Assembly: GCA_004431415.1 (NCBI GenBank)
Contig: QPMI01000409.1
Location: forward strand, 62,001 to 126,000
DNA from: Cyanophora paradoxa
Lineage: Eukaryota; Glaucocystophyceae; Cyanophorales; Cyanophoraceae
Reading direction: 5' to 3'
DNA length: 64,000 nucleotides
Part shown: positions 35,131 through 47,003 of the stretch, piece after piece
Position numbering within the stretch: the first letter of the stretch is position 1
Layout of the letters: every line of letters starts with the position of its first letter
Position numbers and translations under genes: made by a program
The notes under the pieces: generated by a model
The model's database searches: none
The model's input: the letters and a program-made list of their open reading frames with translations, nothing else
What the model was told of the DNA's origin: nothing

Positions 35131-38100
35131 CTACTTCTTGTGTCGCTTCTGTTGCTTAGAACCCTTGACGAACTTCTTGGCATCTCGAGAACCCTTCAGA
35201 GCACCTGAGTTCAGATAAGTGTGTACTCTTCACCTGAGGAGGGGGGGGGGGCACCTTTCACAATACCAGAGACTTTGCCTTTCTTGACCTTCTTCAAGCC
35301 CTCTGTAGCCCGCTGGCCGAGAGGGACATATGCGTAAGGCTGCATCCGATTCGTCTTGGTGACGTCGCCTGGCGCCTTCTTGCTCCTGTACTCAGCCCCT
35401 GTGTGTTTCTCCGGGGTGGTGCTGCCCTTCTGGAAACGCCGCTTCTTATTGAAGTCATTGAAGCGCCCTGCTTTCGCCTTCTTGCCTTCCTCCTTCTCAT
35501 CCTCATCCGGCTCATAGTCATCGCGAATCCTCTTCTTGACTGTTCCCGAAATGAGCCACAGCTTCGAATCGAGATCGAATGCAAAGCGCACTCTCACGAC
35601 CAGATCGCTTCGCCCGGAGCACATCGGTGAGGTCCACATCGACACCAGCATCTGCGCCTCCCTGTTTCCGCTTGCCACCTGCTCGGATGTCATGATGATG
35701 TTTTGACTGTGATGCAATCTGACTCTGACTCACTCTTTGATGGGAACAGCTCTTCCTCCTCAGAATCAGACGGAACCACGATTTTCCCATCCTCGTTGGT
35801 CTTAAACATCGACTTCGGCCTCCTAGCAACATGGGGTGCTGCTCCTGTGGCGGAATGAGAAACAAAGCACAGAAAGTCATGAAAAGCAACAAATGCAATG
35901 GAAGCTAACCAGATTCAAAGCGGCCGTTGTGACTGAGAAGGTCCATTGGATCGGCATTCGCACTTTGCTTGATGCCAGTCTGGGCCCGTTTTCCAGCCCT
36001 GCCCGCCAGCCCCTTCTGCGATCACGCGTCAAACGCTGCCCAAACAAGAAGTCGCTGAAGCCTACACAGGACACACTGAATTTGCTGGTGCTCGGGCACC
36101 CTGGACGGGGATGCCGTCGTCATCATCACTGGCATCCTCGAGGGCTTTTTCAAAATCAGCGTTGGCACTCTTCTTCATGTTCTTCCTCGCTTTGGCTGCT
36201 GCTCTCTCCTCCAAGGTTTTCTGAGTCATCTGTGCCTTCGCTTTCACAGCACGCTCCTTGCTCTTCCGAATGTTTCGTAGCAAGCCAATGTGCTCCTGTG
36301 GGAAGACAGCCTCAAGCGCCTCCAACCTGCCCGTCTATCAAAACATCTTTGGCATGTGCAGTTGCGAGCATCAACAAACCCATATTTACGGTACAGCCTT
36401 TCGATGATGACCCGAATCTTGATGCGGAAGTGATTCTTACTGTCCTTCGACCAATTTGTCAGGCGCTGGAGCTGCCGGGGTCTCTCAAATCAGCTCCGAA
36501 TGCTGGCTGTCTCTCACACAGAGCTCACGCACCAGTTCCTGCAGATGTGGCTGCAGACTTTCAGGCGGGAAGGCGACCACGGCGACCTTCACAAAGCCCA
36601 AAGCAGCGGAGACAATCTCTCGGCTCTTGTGGTCGAAGAGCAGGATGACATTCTGTATGTGCTCCGGAAGGGATTCGCTAACCTCATCTGACGAACTTGT
36701 GTCACAAGTGATCTCGTGGTCAGATGCCTTCCGGCACGCACCACGAAACTCGTAAAGGAGACGTGAGAGGGCTTGGATGGTTGCACTGATCATGTGAGGG
36801 TGACTTCCTGCAAGCCCAGCTGTGGCCATCTTGAGAAGCTCATGCAGCCCTTCATCTGAACACACCGTTCCATGATTAGAGATTTCTTGACAGAAAGAGT
36901 AAGTGGAGGCAGACCACCAGATTTCTCCTGCATGTGGCGCCCTGCTGAGATCAAGAAATTGTAAGCAGCCTCTCGCGACTTGTAGTTGACTTCTTTCGTA
37001 GCTAGAATGACTTCTCCCAGAAGCGTCCCCAAAAAGTTCGTGAGGGCGTCTCCTGACAGGCTCGACATGCAGTGATTGAGGCACTTCAAGCGACCCTGCG
37101 TAACATGGAGCTGTAAGGTGCACGTGTTTGCTCCTTCCCAGGGTGGATAGTAGCACCTTCTTCGCTGCTGTAGCACAAGCTGCTAGCGACTGAATAAGCA
37201 TCTCCTGGATCTCATCAATATTGCTGGCGACCCAGTCCGGATGATTTTTGCTAATTCGCCCCAAGAGCTTGTATGCCCTCTTCTGCAGAGCAGCCTCCGA
37301 ATCCTGCTCGAATGTAAGGAATCGCACACTACTTTTCAGCAGCCAAGCTCTTACCAACAGATTGGTTGCGAGGACTCTATAGAGCTGCTGAAGCATTTCA
37401 TGATCTAGGCTCGGGATGAATGCAATTGCAAGGTCCATCAGCATGGATGCCCTGTTTCTCTCCTTCTCCTTCTTCTGCAAGCTCTCTGCTTCACTGTCCT
37501 CCATTGACGCCAGAGCAACCTCCGCCTCTGCAAGCTTTTGAAGGATAGCTTTGAAGCGATCACTGACTCCCTGCAAGGTGCTAGTCAAGCGGCGAAAGAA
37601 GTAAAAAGGTTTAATGTCATACCACAGCTGGCGAAATTCTTGTGAAAGCACATATTGCGTCGAAGACAGGTCCACGTTTCTCGGCAGCAAATGTCGAAAA
37701 CACATTGAAGAGGACAGTGATGAACTGCTGAGAGAATCGAGCAACGGCGTTGATGGACTTCTGAGCCCCTTCTTTCGTGAAAGTCACCCCACCAATGCTG
37801 GGCTGCTCGTTCTCTTCCTCTGCATGCCTGGAGAAAAGTAAGCAAAGTAGGCACCAATAACTGCACGATACGCACTCTGCCTCAGATTCATCTCGATCCA
37901 AGAAGTCCTTGAACTTGTTGATGAGCAGGGACAGTCCTGTGCAGAGCGTGGGTACGAGATCACTGTCGTTCTCAAGAGTCATGCCGATGTTCTTTGCAAT
38001 GTTTGGGAATGTCTGCATGACATTCAGAAGGCCATTCGGTGAACACAATTGCAGTCGTCAGATCAAACTAACCTCTGCACAGTCCACAGGCATGTTGCAA

Positions 38101-40511
38101 AATGCAGGCCACAATTCCCACAGTTGGCTATAGACGATCTGCACATGCAGTAAGGTTCCTTGCAAAGACAGCATTAGCAATGCATTGCATTTGGCACCAT
38201 CAGGTTCTTGGCCTCTATGGGTCGGGCGTCCGCTGCAGCTGCAGCTGCCTTCGTCTTGAGGCGCGATGCCAGAGGCAAAATCTGGGTGGCGAAGAAGCGA
38301 AGTTCGCCCTTCTGCACGTTTTCCCGCAGGAGCTTGATCAGCCAGACTCGGCTCGTCGAGAATTTCACTTCCCTGTGGATCGAGAGTCAAGGGAATCAAA
38401 CCAAACAAAAATCCAATGTGCACCCATCTGCCCCCTCCAGGTTGAACGGCAGCAAGGACAGGACGTGGGTTGGTCCAAAGGAAGAGATTGCTGCTCCAAG
38501 AGCGTGGCTGAGCTGGTCCTTGAAATGGAAGTCGGCTGTGTCGTATAGCTCCGCCGCTGACACAACAAGCTGGTTTACGGGCTCAATAATTCCTCTCCGA
38601 CCAAGATGCTGCACGAAAGGATGAATCAATAATCATCACAAGAACGACAAATCGACATCGCGAACCCTGAACAGGGCCGAGAAGACTTGAAGCGACGCAT
38701 CCCATGCATGCTTGTAGCGGAACTTCAAGAGCGACTCGACATGAGCAATGATGCGCTCCAATCGTGTTGGTGCTCGTTTCGCTGAGGAGCCTGCCTTGCG
38801 ACTGCTCACGTATTCGTCAACCAAGCTGGTGTCGATGAGGCGCACCAAGCTCTGTGTGAATTGTAAAGAACCACCGACAAAGATCGAACAAACAAAAAGA
38901 ACCGTAAGTGCATCTCGGGCAGCTAAGAGAACACCCTCCTGCTCCACTGAGAAAAAAGTGGCAACCCTGCCAACAATGAGGGGAAGCGTTTGATTTCCCT
39001 CTTGTGAGTCAGCACTGTGGTGCACCGATTAGTGGTGAAGCAGACATTCATAGCACCAAAACCTCACCTGCAGACATCTGCGGCTGTCTTGGTAACGAGC
39101 TGCAGAAATGGTAGGCTGATGTTTGCGTCCTCTCGCGGAATCTCAAGCTCCGACACCAACTAGTAGGCAAAATCAATTCACAGAATCATTAAGGTTCAAA
39201 GATCTGGCGTACGTTCAAAATTTTGGTGGCCGTGTCGGCATCAGGAGTCTTGCTTTCATCCTGTGCGTATGCCAGAAGGCACAAGAGCACTTGCTGTGTG
39301 ACCATAGCGATGTGCAAACCGAGGAGTCGAGATAGCTCCTTCAGAAGGTTCTTCAGTTGCTGCACGTACGGTCAAAAGGCTGAACAGAGCATTCGAGCAC
39401 AGGGCGCACAGCAGCAGGGAGAATGGGCATAATCAGGCGGTAGAGACCAAGAATATGAAGCGTGTCCAGCGAATTCCTCTCCGAGCACTTCGCTGTGAAG
39501 GTAGAGCAGAATTGCAGAGCCGTCTGGGCCACATTGTTCGCAGTAGGACTTCCGTGCAGTCCCTCCAGAATGACACGAACTTCTGCATGTGCCCGCTTGC
39601 GGATCTGCAGCTTCTGGTTAGGGCGAGAATACCCGCGCTGCCACCATCGCTTGGAGTTACCTTCGGGCGACTGTCCGTACAATGGGAGAGAACGAGGTTA
39701 TAGACCTGAAGTACGAAATGAGCAGCACCCCAAGATGTCAGCTTGCGCTGACCGCACCCGCTGCGCAATTGGCTGGCTCCATGCTGAAGAGTCGAGCGCT
39801 GTGAGCATGAACCCAAAGCACTCTAGGACCTACGCGCGGGTGTTAAACGTGAGCGACCCGCCAAGTGCCGCAGTGAAGCATCTCGCGGTAGCGTACTGCT
39901 TTCACCGCCGGAGCGGTCTCGGCGACGTGCGCATGTACGCGCTGGAGAATCTCGGCCGTCTGCTTGAAGCGCGTACGCAGGAGTCCTTTGGAGACCCTGT
40001 CGCGCACAATCAGCGGCGCGCGTACGCGAGGGGGAACGGTCGCGCTCACTTGGGGAAGACCATGGAGAGCAGGTGGCATGTAGCTGCGATCATCTGCTGG
40101 TCTAGAGCTTGGAAATTCTCGAGCGACGTCATGAACGCGCCAAAGTAGGCCGCCGGCACGAGATCGAGACCTTTGTCGCGGATCACCTCCTCCGTCGCCG
40201 CGAGCACAACCCCAGCGTGCATCCTGCGCACAGCTACATATCGGTGTCCAGGGTAGACACATAGACCGCCCCCTCTAGCTCGCGACCTCGACGCCCTCGC
40301 CACCCTCGAGCTCCGCCCCACCGCACCGGTGCGGTTCCTTTGAATGCTGAGCCGACTTGCGAAAGTTGTAGAACACGTCCTCTTCAAGCGAGGCCTCCTC
40401 GATCTCATCTGCGGCCTCCCCGCCCGCCCGCTTGTGCTTCGGCCGATCGGCATCGATCGAGGCTGACAGGTCGCCGAGTGCGGAGAGCGCGCTCTTCTTC
40501 TCGGCAGGCAT
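35131..40511 (-). CDS. RRP12: Ribosomal RNA processing protein RRP12
   Basis: Large HEAT-repeat protein needed for nucleolar maturation and export of both ribosomal subunits. The start at 40511 gives MPAEKKSALSALGDLSASID and an acidic stretch with VFYNFRKSAQHSK. The NUC173 region follows: GVVLAATEEVIRDKGLDLVP, YFGAFMTSLENFQALDQQMI. HEAT arrays continue through LRENVQKGELRFFATQILPL, KRAYKLLGRISKNHPDWVAS, EVILATKEVNYKSREAAYNF and SAALGFVKVAVVAFPPESL. The C-terminal third has HIGLLRNIRKSKERAVKAKA, the acidic DASDDDDGIPV, SMFKTNEDGKIVVPSDSEEE, then TGAEYRSKKAPGDVTK and PYAYVPLGQRATEGLKKVKK, diagnostic for RRP12. Basic tail KGSRDAKKFVKGSKQQKRHK ends at 35131. It is the longest gene in the AT-richer block, with many introns around 50-70 bases. 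Confidence 0.93.
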
Positions 40512-40803
40512 GGTGTACGCTGTGCGCTCGGGCTGCGCGCTTGCGCTGCGGTCTAGCTTCGAGATCTGGTGCGGGCCTGCAGCTGCTGCGATGCAGATTC
40601 GCGCACGGCTGATGTGCGCTGCGACTTCGAACGAGATCTAGCCCCCGCCACGCGCTGTCGAGCCGCCCGCCGATCCCGCCGCGAGGAACTGCCCGCTCAG
40701 AGATTCGAGCCGGCGACTTTTGCACTAAGCTTTCGAAACGTTCGCCAGCGGCGATTCTTCCGCTACGTTGACGTTCGCATGCAGCGGGCGACACGTTGCT
40801 AGA

Positions 40804-42208
40804 TTACAACCAATAGGGATTTGGTGGGGGCAGCTCGTCGTTGTCGGGCCCTGCGAAGCCTCCACGGAAAGGGGGGCCTCCAGGCATCGGGGGAGGGCCG
40901 AAAGGATCGAAGCGGGCACCAGGCGGCACGGCACCCCTGCGAACAGAGAAATTTTGCATGGAATGGATTGCCTACAGGGAAACAAAGTGCACCGAGGAAG
41001 TCGGACAGGGCCCGCAAGTCCCCCGCTGGGGTCGCCAAAGTACGGGTCGCGTGCAGGGCCGAACATCTGGTGCAATGTAAACAAGAGCATTTACATGCAA
41101 TTGAATTTGAGAAGCTCAACGGGATGGTTGGGCCCGACCATGGAGCCGCCCCCCATGCCAGGCCGAGGTCCAAAACTGACAGTACGTTTGAAGAAGCAGA
41201 CAACGAAAGGCTTGAGATGATGCTTACCCGCCGATTCCTCCAGGGAGAAGGTCATCGCCACCAACGCCTCCAGGCCTGCAAATGCATTGTGTACAGCTGA
41301 AGCCAAAAGCATCGCAACGAAGAGCGCACACCCTACTGGCAAAGGCCTCATCGGAGGATACCTCGGTTGGAACGTCGGATCCATGAGGGGGTCAAACCGG
41401 GGATGTTCAGGCTGCCGTTGCTCTTGTGCCCGATCGGGCTCCCGCGGCCGAGGGGCTTGGTTCGAGGAAGATGAATCTGCCTCGTATCCTTCCTTGCCTG
41501 CCTCTGGGAAGATCTTCGAGATGATGGAAGCTCGCAACTGGCAGGCAGTGAACTCAGGAACGCAGCAAACACGGTTCATGCGAGCGAAAAAGGACCTGCG
41601 ACGCAAGCTCGTTGATCTTATCTGTAAACGCTTCATCTGCAGCTGCATTCCGCGCGTACAAACCAGTCCTGCAGAGGGAATGAGCAGAGACACGACACAT
41701 CTATATTACGCGAGCTCAACATACTTCAACTCCAGCGTATGGATGCGCTTGTCCTCTGCTGTCATCGCGTGCACGAGCATAACATCTTCCATTGGGACAA
41801 ATCTGAAGAGAATGATCAGGAGCGCGGCGCGTACGCAGTGCGCACTACGCACTTGATCAGAAAATTGAGTGCACTCCGGCTGTGTTTCATCCGGAACGCG
41901 TACACGTCGGCAGAGGACTGCCAATTCGAAGGAAACTGTCCTTCTCCAGCTGCACGGCGCGTCAGGGGCGCGGAGGGCCTCCTCGCAGCATGCGTACGCA
42001 AGGCAACATGCGGACCTCCTTCGACGAAGCGGAACCCGCTGTCGCGCAGAAGCGCCAAGCACGCGAACACCACTGCATCGTTCGCGCCGCGGAAGGACAG
42101 CGAGGGGCCGAGTTCCGTGAGCGCGAGGATGATCTACGGCGGCGCGCGCCCCATCGGATCGAGGAGCCGGCGCGGCGCGCGAGCGCGACGGCGCACCTTG
42201 TCGGCCAT
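40804..42208 (-). CDS. PSMF1: Proteasome regulator PI31 (PSMF1)
   Basis: Proline-rich protein that binds the 20S proteasome and, in plants (PTRE1) and animals, modulates its activity. Exon 1 is only MADK (42197-42208), joined through a GTGCGCC donor to IILALTELGPSLSFRGANDA and VVFACLALLRDSGFRFVEGG, then FPSNWQSSADVYAFRMKHSR, matching the globular FP domain of PI31. The C-terminal half is Pro/Gly/Arg-rich: HPRFDPLMDPTFQPRYPPM, FGPRPGMGGGSMVGPNHP, FGPARDPYFGDPSG. It ends AVPPGARFDPFGPP, with NPYWL at the stop; the PPGARFDPFGP motif is the family's hallmark. Another proteasome gene (beta5) lies 4 kb away, although the two are not co-transcribed. Divergent from the GNAT gene, 285 bp between start codons. 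Confidence 0.9.
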
Positions 42209-42379
42209 GAGCTCTCAGCGGGTCGAAGGGGCCGCGCAAGCGCGAGGACGGGGGGCGGGGTTGGGGCAGAAGAAGTCAGAAGTCTCTTTTCCTGGGTACG
42301 GGTGCACAGTGCAAAACCACAACCGATCCCCGCCCCAACGCAGCAATCCGCCGATACCTCTGGACAACCGGGCAGCATC

Positions 42380-42386
42380 TATAAAA
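42380..42386 (+). promoter_or_regulatory. Candidate TATA box for the GNAT gene
   Basis: TATAAAA in the PI31/GNAT divergent spacer, 107 bp upstream of the GNAT start at 42493, in otherwise GC-rich sequence. Same heptamer as upstream of BRF1. Confidence 0.4.
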
Positions 42387-42492
42387 CCCATCGAGCAAGC
42401 GCCGCACCGCCGCGCGCGAAACGGGCTGAGCGGAAACGGGCTGAGCGCTCGAGGCCTAGCGCGCGGGCCAGGCGGAGCGACTTCGAGCTTGG

Positions 42493-43599
42493 ATGGCGCG
42501 ACGCGACGAAATAGGACGCGGCGCGCGCCCGGAGTGCAGGGCATCCCTCGCCGTGCGGCCGGCGTTCGTCGCTGCCCCGCCGGCGGACCCAGCGGCCTGC
42601 ACGCTCTCCGTGCCATCTGTCTGGAAACCATCGATTCTCTGCCGACGCAGCGTGGGCAGAAGATGCTCAGCCGACGCGACGCAGCCGCGGCCGCGCGTGC
42701 GCACGCGCTTCTTCATCAACGCGGCTTCTGGTGTAGATCTAGAGGTCGCGGAATCGGAGCGCCAGTCTGCGCGCGGTGCTGGTGCTGGAATACAGAGCAG
42801 CCGCCTGCGAGAAATGCTGGAACGTGCAGCCAAAAACGCTCGAAAGCTTGCGCCCGAAAGCTTCCTGCTGAGGATGGCTCGAGAAGACGACCTTGATGAA
42901 ATTGCGGGAGTCTATGTAAGCGCCCTGCAATGCAAACCAGATGGTTTCTGGAAATGGAGGTACGACGCTTTTTTGACTCCAGCGCTGGAAGGATTGGACT
43001 CACGATTATCTAGGAACTCGATTCGTCAGCAGTTAGCCGACCAGAACACCTTCTTATTTGTTGCTACCAAAGGAGAACGCATTGTGGGCGCTGTAACACT
43101 GGCACGCGGGAGCAATGTGAGACTTCTGGATCTTTTCTCTCCTCTGCATCTTCTGACTTCTTGACAGTTTGCTCCCGCTAGACCTGGCATCGTCTATCTG
43201 TCGGGGCTTAACGTGCACAACGAATTCCAGAGGCGAGGAATTGGAAAGATGCTCATGAGCCAGGCGGAATCTTTTGCCCTTTCTCACGGAATGAGCACAG
43301 TCTTCCTGCATGGTTTTTTGCTCTCTCCTGGTCTTTCTGCGGATGCTTGATGCTGACTACTAGCACAGTTCGCGATGATGATCGGAATGCTAAAAAGTTT
43401 TACGAGAGACTGGGATATCGGCCGGACTGGTTCTGGAGCTACTGGATATTGCTTCTGTACTTATGGTATGTGCATGTGCAGGGATGACTCGAAAGTAAGC
43501 TCATGTTTTCGCAGGTGTGGCCCAGTGGAAGGGCGGAGTAAGAATCTCCATCATCAGAAGGGGCGGCCTGATCGATCCACAAGCGATTCAGTTTTCTAG
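42493..43599 (+). CDS. GNAT-family N-acetyltransferase
   Basis: Acetyl-CoA-dependent N-acetyltransferase of unknown substrate. The long first exon (42493 to about 43117) begins MARRDEIGRGARPECRASLA and runs about 110 residues of Arg/Ala/Ser/Pro-rich sequence before LAPESFLLRMAREDDLDEIA starts the GNAT fold. Core strands follow: TFLFVATKGERIVGAVTLAR. The next exon reads GIVYLSGLNVHNEFQRRGIG, where QRRGIGKMLM is the acetyl-CoA-binding motif (Q/RxxGxG/A), then AESFALSHGMSTVFLH. The following exon has VRDDDRNAKKFYERLGYRPD, motif B, and WFWSYWILLLY. Splicing through a GTATGT donor gives a short basic tail with stop at 43599. The N-terminal extension could be an organelle-targeting peptide. No narrower family is recognised. 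Confidence 0.75.
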
Positions 43600-44193
43600 C
43601 TTGCGAATGGTTCTCCATTGCATAGACATTGTACAATATCTTTTTCGGCTGCTGCACAGCAGACACAGCAGGCCTCCCTTGTATTTGTTCTATCACTGTA
43701 ATGTAGTCTGTAGTAGCTTTCAAGTTTAAGCACAGTGTATTTCTTGACTACACTTCAAGGCTTGGGCAGGTGCAACCCTCGCGGTTCCCTTGAGGCACAC
43801 GCTCCACCCCTGCACATGTGCCGTGTACATGTGGGCACCTGTCTAGCTATATAGCTATAGCTATATTGCTCGCCTGGCTGGCTCAAGGAAAGACAGGTGC
43901 CCAATTGCATGACGTCGACGCAGCTGGTACGTATATATACTGCCGCCCATGGCCAAGACATGATGCGGCTCCGGCACTGTGTAGTATACCAGTAGCTCAG
44001 GCGGCTGGCTAGTGTTCTCAGGGAAACGCATTACTCTCCTTAGCAGGGCCCAGCAGGCCAGCTTGCTGGTGGGCTGAGTCCGCTGCACGCCGCAGTATAG
44101 CCCATACCTTGCGACTTGAGTTCGTCTCTAAATGCTGGCTGGCTGTACATTGTAAATTTGAATTCACATGCTGACACACACCAACGGAAAGTC
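43600..44193. other. Convergent intergenic region with an inverted repeat
   Basis: 594 bases between GNAT (+) and DNALI1 (-). TGGGCACCTGTCT at 43832-43844 is the exact reverse complement of 43891-43903, flanking a TAGCTATATAGCTATAGCTA-rich loop of 46 bases. Similar TATAGCTA patches occur near 1550 and 30290. No gene is recognised. Confidence 0.6.
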
Positions 44194-45144
44194 CTACTGC
44201 TTCTTCGGGGCAAGTATGCTTTCCAGCTGCGTCTTCAGCTGCTGGTTTGTGCGCTTGAGGAAAGCGATCTCCTCTGCGTGCTTCTTCTCTTCGAGTGCTC
44301 GCCGCTCGCTCTCCCTCTTCTCGATAGCTTCGCATTTGGCTTTCAGCTCTTGCACCTGCTTCTCAAGCTCCTTCTTCTCCGCTTCCAGCTGCTTAATCTG
44401 AGGCAGCCGGGGTCAAGCGATGCAATTCTTATTGCAACGAGCGAAAGCGCACCTTTGCCTCCATGTCGGCCTTGCCCTGCTCTGCCTGTAGTGCTTTCCT
44501 CATCCCGAACGCTACGCTGCTCTCGTACAGTGTTTGGTACGCCGCAATGGTCATCCGGATCTCGTCGCGGACGCGCAGGAGCAGCAGGCCGCGCTCGGCG
44601 CAGTTGATAGTGACTTGGCGGATGAGCTCATCTTCGCGGGGCATCAGCGCGCCTCTGGGCTAAGCGGCTAGCCAGCGGCACACGCACCGAAGCACTGCGC
44701 GTACAGCTCCTCCCGCACAGGACAGATGCCTGTCTCGCGTGCCTGCCGCTGCTGCAGCCGCTGGTCCAGCTGTTCCTGCACGGAGGGCTTAGACCTCTGC
44801 ACCGCGGCGGCGGCGGCGGGCGAGCCTGGAGGTTGATGACATCCAGGCGCGTAGCCGGCGTGCTAGAGACGAACTGGATCCAGAGCTGGCCATCCTCAGT
44901 CCATTCCCTGCAGCGACATAAGTTCGTCGTGGGCACGCGAGGCTCAGCCGTGGACGAACCGTGGAGGCAGGATAGAGTTGAGAATATCCTCAGTTTGCGT
45001 GAGCTGCGGTTTGATCTCTACGGGCGGCAGCTTCTTCCCGCCCTTCGCAGACTTCGCAGGGCCCTTCGGCTTCTTGTCTTTGATGGTGGACACAAGGATG
45101 GGGTTGTCATACTTAACTAGCGAGTTCAACGGAGCGATCGGCAT
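44194..45144 (-). CDS. DNALI1: Axonemal inner-arm dynein light chain p28 (DNALI1)
   Basis: Light intermediate chain of single-headed inner-arm dyneins in motile cilia and flagella. The start at 45144 gives MPIAPLNSLVKYDNPILVST, equivalent to the family's SLLKYD opening; the frame stays open upstream but loses all similarity. Then KPQLTQTEDILNSILPP, spliced to REWTEDGQLWIQFVSSTPAT and RLDVINLQ. A Gln/Arg-rich exon follows (QARETGICPVREELYAQCF in spliced form), then DELIRQVTINCAERGLLLLR, VRDEIRMTIAAYQTLYESSV and AFGMRKALQAEQGKADMEAK. The coiled-coil end is CEAIEKRESERRALEEKKHA and FLKRTNQQLKTQLESILAPK, stop at 44194. Near-identity with animal and Chlamydomonas p28 makes this certain and shows the organism has motile flagella. 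Confidence 0.97.
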
Positions 45145-46033
45145 CGCTGCTGGTGCGCCGTAAGCTGCCAAACAAGGGCCGACCCAAATTGGCGAGATCA
45201 ACCTGTACCCCAAAATTTGCTGCACCGTCCGCACGGCCCGCACCACCCGCACTTTGCGCAGCTGCTTCGCTGGCGCAGACTCGCGCCGGAGGTAGAGGGG
45301 GCGTGGTCGATCGGGCCGGCAGAGGATTTCTGTTTGCGCGCGCTCTGGCTGCCGCGCGTTTGTCGCTCTGTGTAGCCAAGCGGTTGTTTGAATATGCGCT
45401 CTAAACACGGCCCTAAGCCCGCCAGGCCGGCCGCGGCCGCGCCCGCGTGGCCCCGGTCCCGCAACTTCGAATTCAAGGCTTCGAATTCGATTCAATGATT
45501 CGGATCTAGTACTAGCCCCCGAGTCGGGATCCGGAATGTTGATCATTCGCCCTTACTCAAGTCAAACTTAGTCACGGAATGCATACGCGTGCCATGCATA
45601 CGATTTTCGATGAGCAAATTTAAAGTCTTCTGTGCATGCATGGTTCGTAAAGTCTTCTACTCGTGCATGTTTGATGCCATGACGGAAGAGGACCTCCGTC
45701 TGATGGAAGAGGGAGGAGGCATGAGCTCAGGCCTGCTCGCTAGCGTCGGCCACCAGTTGCGCCCAAGTGTCTCAGCACGGTTCCGTGCCAAAGGATTGAA
45801 GGGGCACCGTTCAAACGTGCTGTGAACCATTACAGCAGCACACTCAAGGCCGGAACGAGTGTATGGGTGAGATAGCAGGCGGGGATGAGGATGCGGAGGA
45901 TGGAGGATAGACCATTTGAGGGACAGGAAGGAGTCAGGGGGGGGCGTCGAATGTACAGAATACAGGGTAGCCTGCGCAGGAGAGCGTCGGCGAATTCAAG
46001 AAAAAGAGCGCATAAAGTACGGTAGGCTCACCC
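45145..46033. other. Intergenic region with one doubtful small ORF
   Basis: 889 bases upstream of DNALI1 and downstream of the proteasome beta5 gene. Holds a TTCGAATTC-rich patch near 45468-45490 and the small ORF listed separately. The proximal ~200 bases should contain the DNALI1 promoter, but no TATA element is seen. Confidence 0.5.
45589..45825 (+). CDS. Doubtful small ORF, 78 codons
   Basis: An uninterrupted frame starting MPCIRFSMSKFKVFCACMVR, with further in-frame Met codons before MTEEDLRLMEEGGGMSSGLL and a basic end FRAKGLKGHRSNVL. I recognise no family. The C-terminal half has ordinary protein-like composition, which is why it is listed, but an ORF of this length can occur by chance and no splice partner was found. 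Confidence 0.2.
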   Translation: MPCIRFSMSKFKVFCACMVRKVFYSCMFDAMTEEDLRLMEEGGGMSSGLLASVGHQLRPSVSARFRAKGLKGHRSNVL

Positions 46034-46855
46034 CTATTGCATGCCTGTTATTTTGCCAGTCTCCTGAGCGTACTCATAGTGAAGCTTGCTGACATCATTC
46101 CAAGCGTCGATGCGAACCCAGCCGTCCTGCTTGACGTGGTACACGTTCACGGTGCCACCGCTGTACGCGTCCCGGTGCGTCGCGTGGTAGATCGCTCGCC
46201 GCCCCAGCGCGATGGCCTCCTCCACGCTCAGGTCGAAGTGGTAGTGCGTGTCCAGGACACCATACGCGTAGGTGGAGCCCGAGCCGACAGAGAAGCGCTT
46301 GCCCTTGATGCGCGCGCCGTCGCTGTCCACGTAAAACAGGTTCGGCCCAGTCTTGTCCCAGCCAGCGATCATCGTGCCCATGGACAATCCCATGCCCTTG
46401 TAATTGTACACGATGTTGGCAAGGAGCTTCGATGCAGCAGCCACGGAGATGCGCTCCTTGTTGCGGAGCTCGAACATGCGGCAGAGCATGCCGAGATAGC
46501 GCTCCCAGTACTGACAATCCGCCGCGCCGCCGGCCATCGTGCCCAGGAGGTACGGGTTGATCTCAATGACCTTCTTCACTGACTGAGACGAGATGTACTT
46601 GCCCATGGACGCGCGGGAGTCCACGGCGATGAGAACGCCGTGCTTGAAGACGAAGCCGAGGGTCGTCGTGCCGTGCGCGAACTCAATCTTCGGAGGCGCG
46701 TCCGGCCGCGCGAACACCTCATCGAGGTACGTTGCAGGGTTGAGCACGGGCGGAAGCGCAAAATGGTCAGGGTCGACCTCCTCGTCTACGTCGCGGCCGG
46801 GGACGGCGGGCCCGAGTCTGAGAGCTGGAGCGCGAACCAGTGCCTCGAGCGCCAT
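46034..46855 (-). CDS. PSMB5: 20S proteasome beta5 subunit
   Basis: Chymotrypsin-like catalytic subunit of the 20S core, 273 residues. It appears intronless, unlike nearly every neighbour. The propeptide is followed by [20 protein letters not shown], where cleavage after Gly exposes the N-terminal catalytic Thr. The family order continues [40 protein letters not shown] (lining the S1 pocket), [40 protein letters not shown], and [20 protein letters not shown] near the end. Catalytic Asp and Lys positions (VDSRAS, FKHG) are intact. Divergent from the MAP kinase gene with 148 bp between start codons. Absence of introns could mean an old retrocopy or simple intron loss; there is no pseudogene damage. 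Confidence 0.97.
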   Translation of the reverse strand: MALEALVRAPALRLGPAVPGRDVDEEVDPDHFALPPVLNPATYLDEVFARPDAPPKIEFAHGTTTLGFVFKHGVLIAVDSRASMGKYISSQSVKKVIEINPYLLGTMAGGAADCQYWERYLGMLCRMFELRNKERISVAAASKLLANIVYNYKGMGLSMGTMIAGWDKTGPNLFYVDSDGARIKGKRFSVGSGSTYAYGVLDTHYHFDLSVEEAIALGRRAIYHATHRDAYSGGTVNVYHVKQDGWVRIDAWNDVSKLHYEYAQETGKITGMQ

Positions 46856-47003
46856 CGTGACAGACGCGCTGCTGCTGCTGACTGGACCGAATGCGTACGC
46901 GGCTAGATGGCAAGCCGACTAGCCGGCGGCTCAGCAGGGTACAGGTGAGCGCGGCTTGTTCTCCACCGCACTCGCCTCCGCCGAGTGAAGCTCGGAGTGG
47001 CAA

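Noticed and set aside
40690-40715. GATTCGAGCC, resembling a tRNA B box
   Set aside because: It lies between PI31 and RRP12, but no T-stem or other cloverleaf arms can be drawn around it.
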